DNA of 64,000 nt from Comamonas flocculans (GTDB lineage Bacteria; Pseudomonadota; Gammaproteobacteria; Burkholderiales; Burkholderiaceae_C): NCBI RefSeq assembly GCF_007954405.1, contig NZ_CP042344.1, forward strand, positions 2,976,001-3,040,000. The letters run 5' to 3'. The translations under genes were made by a program, and so were the position numbers. Positions 23,742-33,250 of this stretch are shown here, one piece after another. A model generated the notes under the pieces. It had not been told where the DNA came from. It did not search any database and was given only the letters and a program-made list of their open reading frames with translations. Numbering within the stretch: the first letter of the stretch is position 1; each line of letters opens with the position of its first letter.

Positions 23742-25490
23742 TCATTGCGGGGTGTCGCCAGTGTCGCCACGCCTGTTACGGCGGCGCCCGGCAAGGCCGC
23801 CCAGCAGCAGGCCGCCGCCCAGGAAGGCCAGCGTGCCACCGGCGTACAAGGGGTCCGCCCCGAGGCTGACCAGCAGGTTCTGCGGCTTGCGGTTGTCCAG
23901 CGAGGACAGCTTGGCGCTGGCGCCGGCCTTGCCCTCAAGCTTTTGCACCCGCTGCTCCAGTTGCGCCTTTTCGCGCAGCAGGGTGTCCTGCTCGTTGATG
24001 ATGGCCTGGTCCTTGATCAGATCGCTCCAGCCGTGCGAATAGGTCCAGCCGCCGGGGTTGACGTGCTCCAGGCCCTTCATGTAGCGCGCCACGTGCTGCT
24101 CCCACATCTCGGCGAAGGTGCGGTCCACCAGAGTGGTCTGGTTCTTCTGGGCGAAGAACAGCGAGAAGAAGCCGCCGGGTTCGTCCTGCTCCGGTGCCGG
24201 CAGGGCCGGGCGGTTGGTCTTCTGGCCCACGAGCAGCTTGTCGTCGTAGAGCTTCTGCACCACCTTGCGGGTTTCCTCGACGAGCTTGGTGCCCTCCTTG
24301 ATGCCGTTGTCCATCATGGTCAGATAGGTTTCGGCAAAGCGCGGCGAGTGGCACTGCGAGCAGGTGCCTATCCAGGCGGTCTTGCGGTCCTGGAACCAGG
24401 GGTCGTCCAGGTTGTCGGCAATGTTCTGGAACGGCAGGAAGCCCCAGCGCACCTTGCGCACGGTGTTGTGCGTGAACTGGCCGTTGAACTCGAAGTGGCA
24501 ACCCTGGCAGGTGGGACCGGTGAAGCCGCCCTTGGTGTTCTGGTCGGCAAGGCGTGCATTCCAGTCCCAGGAGTCGCCGCGCGTCTGGTACTTGGTGCCG
24601 TGCTTGGAGAGCATGAATTGCTCGAACTCGTTGTGGTCCACGCCGTTGTGGCAGGTTGCGCAGGCTTCGGGCTTGCGCGCCTCGACGGTGGAGAACTCAT
24701 GCCGGGTGTGGCAGTTGTCGCACTTGGTCTGGTTGGTGTGGCACATGGTGCAGCTGGCGGCCACCTCGCGCTGCTGCAGCGCGGCCCAGGTGGCGGTCTC
24801 GACGTTGGCCATGTAGTCCACGGTATGCGAGGGGTGGCCCTTGTCCCATTGCTTCTGCGGCCAGGTGAGGGTGTCGCGTTCGGACTCGGCTTCGGCGAAC
24901 TGGCGCAGGTGGCAGCTGCCGCAGACCGTGCGGTCGGGCAGATGCAGGTCCTTGTGGTTGCCGGCCTTGGCCCCTATGCCCAGGTGGCAGTCGGCGCAGC
25001 CCACGTCCTTGAGCTGGGCGCCTTGCTCGAGCAGGCCCTGCGAGTGCAAGTTGGCTTCCACCTCGGTGATGATGTCCTTCTTGTACGCGCGCACGTCGTC
25101 TGCGGGCAGCGCGCGGATCTTGTCAAGGTTGGCGTGCACGCTCTTTTCCCAGGAGGCCACCCAGCCATGGGTGACGCTCTCGTGGCAGCTGGCGCACTGT
25201 TCGCGCGTGACCTGCATGTCCAGATCCGGCGCCTTGTAGAACAGCGTCGGCGCCAGGTACATGTCCATCGGGATGGGCTCCCAGAACTTGGCATGCTTGC
25301 CCTTGGTCAGCTCCGCGCGGTAACGCTTGGAGAGGCTGTCGAAGAGTTCCTTGGGCGTTGCGTCCCGGCTGAGTTCGAGCGCCTTGAGCTGCTCGTCAGG
25401 GACGGAATCCCAGATCGTTGCCGAGGCAGGAAGGTGTGCTGCCATGAGGCAGAACGCCAGTACGACGAAGCTGAGCAGACGTGACCACAT
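23742..25490 (-). CDS. haoA: HaoA, octahaem hydroxylamine oxidoreductase
   Basis: 582 residues with a Sec signal peptide (cleavage near ASA-TIWD), exactly eight CxxCH haem motifs (CASCH, CADCH, CGSCH, CTMCH, CDNCH, CATCH, CQGCH, CSQCH) and a C-terminal membrane helix before a basic tail. The segment after the eighth motif, RFAETYLTMMDNG, aligns with the Nitrosomonas segment containing Tyr467, the cross-link to haem P460; Tyr389 here (codon 24324-24326) is therefore conserved. That favours genuine hydroxylamine oxidation in the periplasm rather than the reductive epsilon-proteobacterial type. A GGAGGG site precedes the ATG. haoB follows. Electron acceptors of the cycA/cycB kind are not in the window. 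Confidence 0.93.
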   Translation of the reverse strand: MWSRLLSFVVLAFCLMAAHLPASATIWDSVPDEQLKALELSRDATPKELFDSLSKRYRAELTKGKHAKFWEPIPMDMYLAPTLFYKAPDLDMQVTREQCASCHESVTHGWVASWEKSVHANLDKIRALPADDVRAYKKDIITEVEANLHSQGLLEQGAQLKDVGCADCHLGIGAKAGNHKDLHLPDRTVCGSCHLRQFAEAESERDTLTWPQKQWDKGHPSHTVDYMANVETATWAALQQREVAASCTMCHTNQTKCDNCHTRHEFSTVEARKPEACATCHNGVDHNEFEQFMLSKHGTKYQTRGDSWDWNARLADQNTKGGFTGPTCQGCHFEFNGQFTHNTVRKVRWGFLPFQNIADNLDDPWFQDRKTAWIGTCSQCHSPRFAETYLTMMDNGIKEGTKLVEETRKVVQKLYDDKLLVGQKTNRPALPAPEQDEPGGFFSLFFAQKNQTTLVDRTFAEMWEQHVARYMKGLEHVNPGGWTYSHGWSDLIKDQAIINEQDTLLREKAQLEQRVQKLEGKAGASAKLSSLDNRKPQNLLVSLGADPLYAGGTLAFLGGGLLLGGLAGRRRNRRGDTGDTPQ

Positions 25491-25675
25491 GATTCCCTCC
25501 TGGCAGATTGGGCCTCTTCCCATCATGGTCATTTGCCGTCTTGCTGCTAGTACCAGCCGCGTCCTGCGCCATGGTGCCATCGGAATGCGGGAAAACCCTT
25601 GATTTCACGGGGGTCCGGCCCCGGGCGCGTCGGCCGCGGACGTGGCCAGAGCGCCCGCGCCCAGGGCGCAGCGCT

Positions 25676-28600
25676 TCAGGCGGCAAGCACTTCGCGCTGC
25701 GGTTCGCCCAGGCTGCGCAGCAGGTCACGCACCAGCTGCGCGCGCTGATCGGGCCCGGGCAGCTCGCGCTCGATGCGCAGTTTCTCGTTGCCCGCGAGCT
25801 TGATGTCACGGTTCTTCTGCACCAGCCGGATGATGGCCATGGGGTCCACCGGCGGCTCGGGCACGAAGCTGATGTGGATCACGCCGGGCGCAGCGTCCAC
25901 CTTGGTGATGCCGTAGGGCTCGCACAGCACGCGCAGGCGGTGTGTGTCGATCAGGGTCTGGGTTTGCGGCGGCAGCTTGCCGAAGCGGTCCACGATTTCT
26001 TCCAGCAGGGTGTCGATCTGGTCCGTGCTGCGTGCGGTGGCCAGCTTCTTGTACAGTGACAGGCGCGTCTGCACGTCGGCGCAATAGTCGCTGGGCAGCA
26101 GTGCCGGGGCGTGCAGGTTGATGTCGGTGGTGGCCTGCATGGGCGCGAGCAGGTCGGGCTCCTTGCCGGCCTTCAGGCTCCTCACCGCCTCGGCCAGCAT
26201 CTCGTTGTAGAGCTGAAAGCCCACCTCGATCATGTTGCCCGACTGGTTCTCGCCCAGCACCTCGCCCGCGCCGCGGATTTCCAGGTCGTGCATGGCCAGG
26301 TAAAAGCCGCTGCCCAGCTCCTCCATCTGCTGGATGGCTTCCAGACGCTGCGCCGCGTGGCCCTTCAGGCCCTGAACATCGGGCACCATCAGGTAGGCGT
26401 AGGCTTGGTGGTGGCTGCGCCCCACCCGGCCGCGCAGCTGGTGCAGCTGCGCCAGGCCGAACTTGTCGGCGCGCGAGATCAGGATGGTGTTGGCCGTGGG
26501 CACGTCGATGCCGGTTTCGATGATGGTGGAGCACAGCAGTACATTGCTGCGCTGGGCGATGAAGTCGCGCATCACGTGCTCGAGCTGGCGCTCGGGCATC
26601 TGGCCGTGGGCCACGGCGATGCGTGCCTCGGGCAGGATGTCTTGCAGGCGGGCGCGGCGCTCCTCGATGGTTTCCACCTCGTTGTGCAGGAAGTACACCT
26701 GCCCGCCGCGCTTCAATTCACGCAGCACGGCCTCGCGGATCACGCCCGGGTTTTCCTCGCGCAGGAAGGTCTTGATCGCCAGGCGCCGCTGCGGCGCGGT
26801 GGCGATCACCGAGAGGTCGCGCAGGCCTTCGAGTGCCATGCCCATGGTGCGGGGAATCGGCGTGGCGGTCAGCGTCAGCACGTCCACCTCGGCGCGCATG
26901 GCCTTCATCGCCTCCTTGTGGCGCACGCCGAAGCGGTGTTCCTCGTCGATGATGAGCAGGCCCAGGTTCTTGAACTTCGTCGAGGCCGAGAGCAGCTTGT
27001 GCGTGCCGACGACGATGTCCACCGTGCCCTCGGCCAGGCCCTTGAGCGCGGTGGTGGTTTCCTTGCCCGAGGCAAAGCGGCTCACCTGCGCGACCTTGAC
27101 CGGCCAGCGCGCAAAACGGTCCACCAACGTCTGGTAGTGCTGCTCCGCGAGCAGTGTGGTGGGCGCGAGCAGCGCCACCTGCTTGCCGCCGGTCACTGCG
27201 ATGAAGGCGGCGCGCAGCGCCACCTCGGTCTTGCCGAAGCCCACGTCGCCGCAGACGAGGCGATCCATGGGGCGGGGGCTGATCATGTCCTGGATGACCG
27301 CGTGGATCGCGGCGTTCTGGTCGGCGGTTTCCTCAAAACCAAAATCGCTCACGAACTGTTCGTAATCCTGCGGCGAGAAGCGGAAGGCAAAGCCCTCGCG
27401 CGCCGCGCGGCGGGCGTAGATGTTGAGCAGCTCGGCGGCGGTGTCGCGCACCTGCTCGGCCGCCTTGCGCCTGGCCTTTTCCCACTGGTGGCCGCCGAGC
27501 TTGTGCAGCGGCGCGTCGCCCTCCGCGATGCCGCTGTAGCGGCTGATCTGCTGCAGCTGGCTCACCGGCACGTAGAGCACCGCCTTGTCGGCGTATTCCA
27601 GATGCAGGAACTCCTGCAGCGCGGGCGTGCCGTCGGGGTTTTTTTGCCCCATGTCCATGTTGATGAGACCCCGGTAGCGGCCGATGCCGTGCTGGGCATG
27701 GACGACCGGGTCGCCGATTTGCAGCTCGGCGAGGTCCTTGATCATGGATTCCAGATCGCTGGTCTGCTCCTGCTTCCTGCGCCTGCGCCCGCCACCGGTG
27801 GCGGCAAAGAGTTCGGTTTCGGTGACGAGGTCGATGCCTTCCCCCTGCCAGGCGAAGCCCGCGGCCAGCATGGAGGTGGCAATGCCCACGCGCTCGCCGC
27901 TGGCGCCGAGAAATTCCTCCAGCGACTCGAACCTCGGCGGGTGCAGGTGGCTGGCGCGCAGGAAGTCGAGCAGGCTTTCGCGGCGGCCGTCGCTTTCGGC
28001 CAGCAGCAGCACGCGGTGCGGCGTGCGGGCGATGTGGGCGTGCAGCTTGGCGATCGGGTCCTCCGCGCCGCGCACGGCGGTCAGATCGGGCAGGGCGGTG
28101 AATTCCTCCCTCCCCTCCTGGGGGAGGGCAGGGGTGGGGGTCGGTTCAGGTGCGGTTTGTCCTGCTGCACCCCTCACCCCGGCCCTCTCCCCGGAGGGGT
28201 GAGGGAGTAAAGGCTCGCCCCCTTCCGCGGAGGGGCGAGGGAGCACGGCGGCGGGGCGCAGCGCCAGTTGCGCATGCGCCTTGGCCTGGCCGTAGAACTG
28301 CTCGGCGGTCAGGAACAAGGCCTCGGGCGGCAACGCCGGGTGTTCCGGGTCGCCCGCCAGCAGCCGGTGGCGCTCGCGCGTGTCCTGCCAGAAGCGCTGG
28401 AACGCCCCTTCCAGGTCGCCGTGCAACACCAGCGTGGCACCGTCGCCGACATAGTCGAAAACCGTCGCGGTTGCTTCGAAGAACAGCGGCAGGTAGTACT
28501 CGATGCCGGCGGTGGCCAGGCCCGCGCCCATGTCCTTGTAGATGCGGCTCTTGGTCGGATCGCCCTCCAGCAGCTCGCGCCAGCGGTTCCTGAAGCGCGT

Positions 28601-29269
28601 GCGCGCCTCCTCGTCCATGGGGAATTCGCGCCCCGGCAGCAGGCGCACCTCGGGTACGGGGTAGAGGCTGCGCTGGGTGTCGGGGTCGAAGGTGCGGATG
28701 GAGTCGATCTCGTCGTCGAACAGATCCACCCGCAGCGGCTGGGGAGCGCCCATGGGGTAGAGGTCGATCAAGCCGCCACGCACCGCATATTCGCCGTGGC
28801 CCACGACCTGCGCGACGTGCTGGTAGCCGGCGAGCGTGAGCTGGGCACGCAGCCGGGCTTCGTTCAACTTCTGCCCCGTCTTGAAATGAAAGGTATAGCC
28901 CGCGAGGAAGGAGGGAGGCGCCAGACGGTAGAGCGCAGTGGTGGCGGGCACCAGCACCACGTCCAGCTCGCCCTGGTTGATGCGCCACAGCGTGGACAGG
29001 CGCTCGCTGATCAGGTCCTGGTGGGGCGAGAAGTTGTCGTAGGGCAGGGTCTCCCAGTCGGGGAAGAGGGCGCAGCGCAGCTCAGGCGCGAAGAAGTTGA
29101 TCTCATCGATCAGGCGGCGCGCGTCGGCCGCGTCGGCGCAGACGATGGTGGTGAGTCGCCCCTCGGCGCACACGCCCTGTGCCAGCCGCGCCAGCAAGAG
29201 TGCGTCGCTGGAACCTGGGGGGCGGGGCAGCGCGTGGCGCTTGCCGGGGATGAGCTTGGGTAATTGCAT
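25676..29269 (-). CDS. mfd: Mfd, transcription-repair coupling factor
   Basis: 1197 residues. UvrB-homology modules are at the N-terminus (VYADAADARRLIDEINFF region, YDNFSPHQDLISERLSTL), then the RNA-polymerase-interaction domain (DPVVHAQHGIGRYRGL), RecG-like translocase motifs (GDVGFGKTEVALRAAF, IDEEHRFGV, LTATPIPRTM, STIIETGIDVPTANTI) and the C-terminal TRCF domain. Mfd removes stalled polymerase and recruits UvrA. It is slightly longer than the usual ~1150 residues because residues ~343-389 are encoded by GC-rich palindromic repeats (28105-28242), described separately. The neighbourhood with ispD/ispF is common in this group. Confidence 0.95.
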   Translation of the reverse strand: MQLPKLIPGKRHALPRPPGSSDALLLARLAQGVCAEGRLTTIVCADAADARRLIDEINFFAPELRCALFPDWETLPYDNFSPHQDLISERLSTLWRINQGELDVVLVPATTALYRLAPPSFLAGYTFHFKTGQKLNEARLRAQLTLAGYQHVAQVVGHGEYAVRGGLIDLYPMGAPQPLRVDLFDDEIDSIRTFDPDTQRSLYPVPEVRLLPGREFPMDEEARTRFRNRWRELLEGDPTKSRIYKDMGAGLATAGIEYYLPLFFEATATVFDYVGDGATLVLHGDLEGAFQRFWQDTRERHRLLAGDPEHPALPPEALFLTAEQFYGQAKAHAQLALRPAAVLPRPSAEGGEPLLPHPSGERAGVRGAAGQTAPEPTPTPALPQEGREEFTALPDLTAVRGAEDPIAKLHAHIARTPHRVLLLAESDGRRESLLDFLRASHLHPPRFESLEEFLGASGERVGIATSMLAAGFAWQGEGIDLVTETELFAATGGGRRRRKQEQTSDLESMIKDLAELQIGDPVVHAQHGIGRYRGLINMDMGQKNPDGTPALQEFLHLEYADKAVLYVPVSQLQQISRYSGIAEGDAPLHKLGGHQWEKARRKAAEQVRDTAAELLNIYARRAAREGFAFRFSPQDYEQFVSDFGFEETADQNAAIHAVIQDMISPRPMDRLVCGDVGFGKTEVALRAAFIAVTGGKQVALLAPTTLLAEQHYQTLVDRFARWPVKVAQVSRFASGKETTTALKGLAEGTVDIVVGTHKLLSASTKFKNLGLLIIDEEHRFGVRHKEAMKAMRAEVDVLTLTATPIPRTMGMALEGLRDLSVIATAPQRRLAIKTFLREENPGVIREAVLRELKRGGQVYFLHNEVETIEERRARLQDILPEARIAVAHGQMPERQLEHVMRDFIAQRSNVLLCSTIIETGIDVPTANTILISRADKFGLAQLHQLRGRVGRSHHQAYAYLMVPDVQGLKGHAAQRLEAIQQMEELGSGFYLAMHDLEIRGAGEVLGENQSGNMIEVGFQLYNEMLAEAVRSLKAGKEPDLLAPMQATTDINLHAPALLPSDYCADVQTRLSLYKKLATARSTDQIDTLLEEIVDRFGKLPPQTQTLIDTHRLRVLCEPYGITKVDAAPGVIHISFVPEPPVDPMAIIRLVQKNRDIKLAGNEKLRIERELPGPDQRAQLVRDLLRSLGEPQREVLAA
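28105..28242. repeat. Cluster of GC-rich inverted repeats (REPIN-like) inside mfd
   Basis: Three arms: CTCCCCTCCTGGGGGAGGGC (from about 28108), an inverted CCCTCACCCCGGCCCTCTCC...GTGAGGGAG (about 28171-28206) and a third GCCCCCTTCCGCGGAGGGGC (about 28217-28237). Read in the mfd frame they give PRPSAEGG, PHPSGERAGVRGA and TPTPALPQEGREE, low-complexity peptide with no counterpart in Mfd of other bacteria that I know. The frame is preserved. Confidence 0.78.
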
Positions 29270-29721
29270 GGGGACGGCGTGCAGCGGAAACGACCAAAAC
29301 CCCCGGCCGGTTTGGACGGGGGTGCGTGGCGGCTATTTTAGGGCGCTATGGGAATTCACAAATTTTGAGACAAATACGGCTGAAACGCTTTGCTGACAAG
29401 CGCTTGCAGCTATTCAACAAGTAGCAAATGTCGGGATGCTCCCCGCTCGCCTCGCTTGCCATGGCCCAGGCTTGCGGGAGCGCGCCTCGGCGCGCAACGC
29501 GAGCCTGCTGGTTTCATGCGTGGGCAAGCCGGTGCACGCGCGGCCCTGCCTGCGTCTGCCTGCAAGCCCCGTGCCTGAGCGGCCTTGACGTCACCGGTGC
29601 CCCGCGCGATGCGAGCCGGCGAGCCCGCAGGCAGCACAAGCGCCTGTGCGAGCGCCGCGACGGGCCTGGCGCAGCCCAGGCTCTATAGTCCGTGCGTCCT
29701 GCCTGTTTCCCCAGACCATCG
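29270..29721. other. Intergenic region between mfd and the dehydrogenase gene
   Basis: 452 bases between divergent genes. It contains one dispersed palindromic repeat (29363-29420). The rest, about 29425-29720, is GC-rich and holds no frame with recognisable protein similarity or ribosome-binding site. It presumably contains both promoters, though no clear -35/-10 pair was found. Confidence 0.5.
29363..29420 (-). repeat. Dispersed ~57-bp palindromic repeat, mfd upstream copy
   Basis: On the minus strand it reads GAATAGCTGCAAGCGCTTGT then CAGCAAAGCGTTTCAGCCGTATTTGTCTC. Same family as the copies at 5446, 15518, 33907, 51433 and 54946. Confidence 0.8.
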
Positions 29722-32049
29722 ATGACCGAAGCTTCAGATTCCGTGGCCACCCGCTTTGGCAGTGGCCGCGCCGTCCAACGCATGGAAGACGCCGCCCTGC
29801 TGAAAGGCCGGGGCCGCTATGTACAGAACCTGTGCGAGCCGGGCGATGCCTGGGCGGTGTTCGTGCGCTCGCCCCACGCCCACGCCCGCATCCGGAGCGT
29901 GGACCTGTCCGCGGCGCGCGCCATGCCCGGCGTGGTGGCGGTCTATGGCGGCGCCGATCTGCAGGCGGCCGGGGTGCCGGCGATGAAGGCCGGCGTCGGC
30001 TTCAGGCGCGCCGACGGCTCGGCCTGCGCTGCGCCGGCGCGCCAGCTGCTTGCGGCCGAGCGCGTGCATTACGTCGGCGAAGCGGTGGCGCTGGTGCTGG
30101 CCGACAGCCTGCAGCAGGCGCAAGACGCCGCCGAGGCGGTGCAGGTGGACTACGAGGCGCTGCCCTGCGTGCCCAGCCTGGCGGCGGCGCTGGCGCGCGA
30201 GGCGCTGGTCACGCCCGAGGCGCCGGACAACATCGCCTGCGAAGCCCGCCATGGCGACGCCGCCGCGACGGCCGCGGCCTTTGCCCGCGCGGCGCATGTG
30301 GTGCAACTCACGCTGGTGCATCAGCGCGTGGTGGCGCTGACGCTGGAGCCGCGCAGCGTGCGTGCGCTCTGGGATGCGCACGGCGGGCGGCTGCTGATGC
30401 AGATTTCCTCGCAGATGCCGACCTCGGTGCGCAAGAACGTCGCGCTCGCCCTGGGTCTAGCGCCCGAGGCGGTGCGCGTGCAGGTGGGCGACGTGGGCGG
30501 GGGCTTTGGCATGAAGGTCGGCTCCTACCCCGAAGAGGCGGCGCTGGCCTGGGCCGCGCGTGCCTCGGGGCGGCCGCTGCGCTGGATGGGCGAGCGCAGC
30601 GAGGAGTTTCTCTCCACCACCCACGGGCGCGACGTGCAGTCGCATGCCGCCCTGGCGCTCGACGACGAGGGGCGCATCCTGGCGCTGCGCGTGCATTCGG
30701 ATGCCAATGTCGGCGCCTTTCCCACCGCCACCAACACCGCCATCCAGCTGCTTGTCGGCCCCTGGGTGCAGACCAGCGTCTACGACATCCCGCTGATCGA
30801 CTTTCATTTCCGCGCCGTGCTCACCCACCAGGCGCCCACCGGCGCCTACCGCGGCGCGGGCCGGCCCGAAGCCATCTTCAACATCGAGCGCCTGATGGAC
30901 GAGGCCGCGCGCCAGATCGGCATGGACCGCGTCGCCCTGCGCCGGCGCAACTTCATCCGGCCAGAGCAGATGCCCTACACCAACCCCATGGGCCAGGTCT
31001 ACGACGTGGGGCGGTTCGAGCATGTGCTGGACCAGGCGCTGCGGCTTGCCGACGCGCAGGGCTTTGCGGCGCGCGCCGAGGCATCGGGCCAGCGCGGCCT
31101 GTGGCGCGGCCTGGGGCTCGCCACCTTTCTGGAATGGACCGGCGGCAATGCGTTTGAAGAGCGCGTCACGCTTCAGGTGCAGGCAGACGGTGTGATCGAG
31201 GTCTTTTCCGCCGTCAACCAGATGGGGCAAGGCATAGCCACCTCGCTCGCGCAGCTGGTGGTGGACGTGTTTGGCGTGCCGCTGTCCCGGGTGCGCGTGG
31301 TGCTGGGCGATACCGACCGTGGCAATGGCTATGGCTCGGCGGGCTCGCGCTCGCTGTTTACCGGCGGCTCGGCCATGGCCACGGGCGCGCAGGAAACCCT
31401 GCGGCGCGCCCGCCGCCTGGCCGCCAGCGAGCTGGAAGTGGCCGAGCCCGACATCCGCTACGCGCAAGGGCGCTTCACCGTCGCGGGCACGGACCGCAGC
31501 ATCGGCCTCTTCGACCTGGCCGCCCGCCAGCCCGAAGGGCATATCCATGTGGAGCACACGCACACCGTGGCCGGCCCCACCTGGCCCAATGGCGCGCACC
31601 TGTGCGAGGTGGAGATCGATCCGCAGACCGGCGTGGTGCGCCTCGTGGCCTACGCCGGGGTGAACGACATCGGCCGCGTGGTCAACCCCTTGATCGTGCG
31701 CGGCCAGCTCGTGGGTGGCGCGGTGCAGGGCGCGGGGCAGGCGCTGATGGAGCGCGTGGTCTATGACGATGCCAGCGGCCAGCTGCTCACCGGCAGCCTG
31801 ATGGACTATTGCGCGCCGCGCGCCCAGGATTTCGCCTGCGAGTTCCGCATGGACATGGACGAATCCACGCCCTGCAGCAACAACCTGCTGGGCGTCAAGG
31901 GCGTGGGCGAGCTCGGCACCATCGGCGCCGCACCCTGCGTGGTCAACGCCGTGGCCGATGCGCTGGCACGCGCGGGGCGTGGCGATGCGGCCCCGCGGCT
32001 GCAGATGCCCGTGACCGCCGCGCGCCTGTGGAGCCTGCTGCATGGGTGA
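29722..32049 (+). CDS. Xanthine dehydrogenase-family molybdopterin-binding subunit
   Basis: 775 residues, the full length of a large (MoCo) subunit of the xanthine oxidase / aldehyde dehydrogenase family. It has RVEDxxLLKG-like GSGRAVQRMEDAALLKGRGR, GGGFGMKVGSYPEEAALA, the AYRGAGRPEA substrate/cofactor loop, the cofactor motif GQGIATSLAQLV and the catalytic-Glu segment GVGELGTIGAAP. It would hydroxylate an aldehyde or heterocycle. The partner [2Fe-2S] and FAD subunits are not adjacent: upstream is mfd (divergent) and downstream ispD overlaps it by 8 bases. They must be elsewhere or the protein is orphaned. The start at 29722 opens directly on the conserved N-terminus. Confidence 0.88.
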   Translation: MTEASDSVATRFGSGRAVQRMEDAALLKGRGRYVQNLCEPGDAWAVFVRSPHAHARIRSVDLSAARAMPGVVAVYGGADLQAAGVPAMKAGVGFRRADGSACAAPARQLLAAERVHYVGEAVALVLADSLQQAQDAAEAVQVDYEALPCVPSLAAALAREALVTPEAPDNIACEARHGDAAATAAAFARAAHVVQLTLVHQRVVALTLEPRSVRALWDAHGGRLLMQISSQMPTSVRKNVALALGLAPEAVRVQVGDVGGGFGMKVGSYPEEAALAWAARASGRPLRWMGERSEEFLSTTHGRDVQSHAALALDDEGRILALRVHSDANVGAFPTATNTAIQLLVGPWVQTSVYDIPLIDFHFRAVLTHQAPTGAYRGAGRPEAIFNIERLMDEAARQIGMDRVALRRRNFIRPEQMPYTNPMGQVYDVGRFEHVLDQALRLADAQGFAARAEASGQRGLWRGLGLATFLEWTGGNAFEERVTLQVQADGVIEVFSAVNQMGQGIATSLAQLVVDVFGVPLSRVRVVLGDTDRGNGYGSAGSRSLFTGGSAMATGAQETLRRARRLAASELEVAEPDIRYAQGRFTVAGTDRSIGLFDLAARQPEGHIHVEHTHTVAGPTWPNGAHLCEVEIDPQTGVVRLVAYAGVNDIGRVVNPLIVRGQLVGGAVQGAGQALMERVVYDDASGQLLTGSLMDYCAPRAQDFACEFRMDMDESTPCSNNLLGVKGVGELGTIGAAPCVVNAVADALARAGRGDAAPRLQMPVTAARLWSLLHG

Positions 32050-32737
32050 AACGGGCCGCCTCATCGCCCTCGTGCCCTGCGCCGGTACGGGCTCGCGCGC
32101 CGGCGCGGTCCAGCCCAAGCAATACCAGAGCGTGGCGGGCCGCCCGCTGGTGGAGCACACGCTGGCCGCGCTGGCGGCGGTGCAGCGCATCGGCCGCGTG
32201 CTGGTGGTGGTGGCGCCGCAGGATGCGCAGCTGTCTGCCACTGCCCACTGGGAGGTGGCCCGCTGCGGCGGCACCACGCGTGCCGAGAGCGTGTGCAACG
32301 GCCTGCAGCACCTGCTGGCGCACGGTGCCCATGCCAGCGACTGGGTGCTGGTGCACGACGCCGCGCGCTGCCTTGTCACGCCTGCGCTGGTCAATGCCCT
32401 GATCGACGCCTGCCTGCCCGACGCCGTGGGCGGCCTGCTGGCGCTGCCCCTGCCGGATACGCTCAAGGTCGCGCGCGCGGGCCGGGCCGTGCAAACCCTG
32501 GAGCGCAGCGACAAGTGGCTGGCGCAAACGCCGCAGATGTTTCGCCTTGGCCCCCTGCTGTCAGCCCTTGAGCCGCACCGGGCCGCGGGCTTTGCCGGCA
32601 TGACCGACGAGGCCGGCGCCATGGAGCTGGCAGGCCATGCTCCGCTGCTGGTGCCGGGGAGTCTGCTCAATCTGAAGGTCACCTGGCCGCAGGACTTTGC
32701 CTTGGCCGAGGCCATATTGAAAGGTCAAGCCACATGA
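32042..32737 (+). CDS. ispD: IspD, MEP cytidylyltransferase
   Basis: 231 residues. Makes CDP-methylerythritol from MEP and CTP in the non-mevalonate isoprenoid pathway. The CTP-binding N-terminus is [20 protein letters not shown], a variant of the usual PAAGxGxRMGxxxPKQY; further motifs are [32 protein letters not shown] and AQTPQMFRL. Its start overlaps the dehydrogenase gene and its stop overlaps ispF (ATGA), so all three appear to be one transcription unit. Confidence 0.95.
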   Translation: MGETGRLIALVPCAGTGSRAGAVQPKQYQSVAGRPLVEHTLAALAAVQRIGRVLVVVAPQDAQLSATAHWEVARCGGTTRAESVCNGLQHLLAHGAHASDWVLVHDAARCLVTPALVNALIDACLPDAVGGLLALPLPDTLKVARAGRAVQTLERSDKWLAQTPQMFRLGPLLSALEPHRAAGFAGMTDEAGAMELAGHAPLLVPGSLLNLKVTWPQDFALAEAILKGQAT

Positions 32738-33225
32738 CGGATTTGCCCAAACTGCGCGTGGGCGAGGGCTGGGACATCCATGCCCTGGTGCCTGGCCGCC
32801 CTCTGGTGCTGGGCGGCGTGCAGGTGGCCCACACCCAGGGGCTGCTCGGTCATTCGGATGCCGACGTGCTGCTGCACGCCATCACCGACGCGCTGCTGGG
32901 CGCGGCGGCGCTGGGCGATATCGGCAGCTACTTTCCCGATACCGACCCGCGCTGGGGCGGGGCCGATTCGCGCGTGCTGCTGGCCGAGACCGTCCGCGTG
33001 GTGCGCGCCGCAGGCTGGCAGATCGTGAACGTGGACAGCACCGTCGTCGCCCAGGCCCCGCGCCTGGCAGCGCACATTCCCGCCATGCGCGCAGGCATTG
33101 CGCAGGTGCTGGGGCTGGACGCGCAGCAGGTGAGCGTGAAGGCCAAGACCGCCGAGCGCCTGGGCCCCGTGGGCCAGGGCCTGGCGATGGAGGCGCGCGC
33201 CGTCGTGCTGCTGTGCGGCGCGTAG
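32734..33225 (+). CDS. ispF: IspF, MEcPP synthase
   Basis: 163 residues. Cyclises CDP-ME 2-phosphate to 2-C-methylerythritol 2,4-cyclodiphosphate. Zinc ligands are visible in GEGWDIHAL (Asp-x-His) and the second His in [21 protein letters not shown]; the [10 protein letters not shown] loop and the C-terminal [15 protein letters not shown] segment are family hallmarks. Four-base overlap with ispD ensures coupled translation. Complete. Confidence 0.96.
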   Translation: MTDLPKLRVGEGWDIHALVPGRPLVLGGVQVAHTQGLLGHSDADVLLHAITDALLGAAALGDIGSYFPDTDPRWGGADSRVLLAETVRVVRAAGWQIVNVDSTVVAQAPRLAAHIPAMRAGIAQVLGLDAQQVSVKAKTAERLGPVGQGLAMEARAVVLLCGA

Positions 33226-33250
33226 TCCGCCCTGCGGCTACATTGGCTGC

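Noticed and set aside
23742..25490. Epsilon-proteobacterial type (reductive) Hao
   Set aside because: The P460-linking Tyr position is occupied by Tyr389 and haoB is adjacent, both features of oxidative HaoA.
26111..28210. 699-residue plus-strand open frame
   Set aside because: Antisense to mfd, which has clear helicase motifs; no ribosome-binding site or domains.
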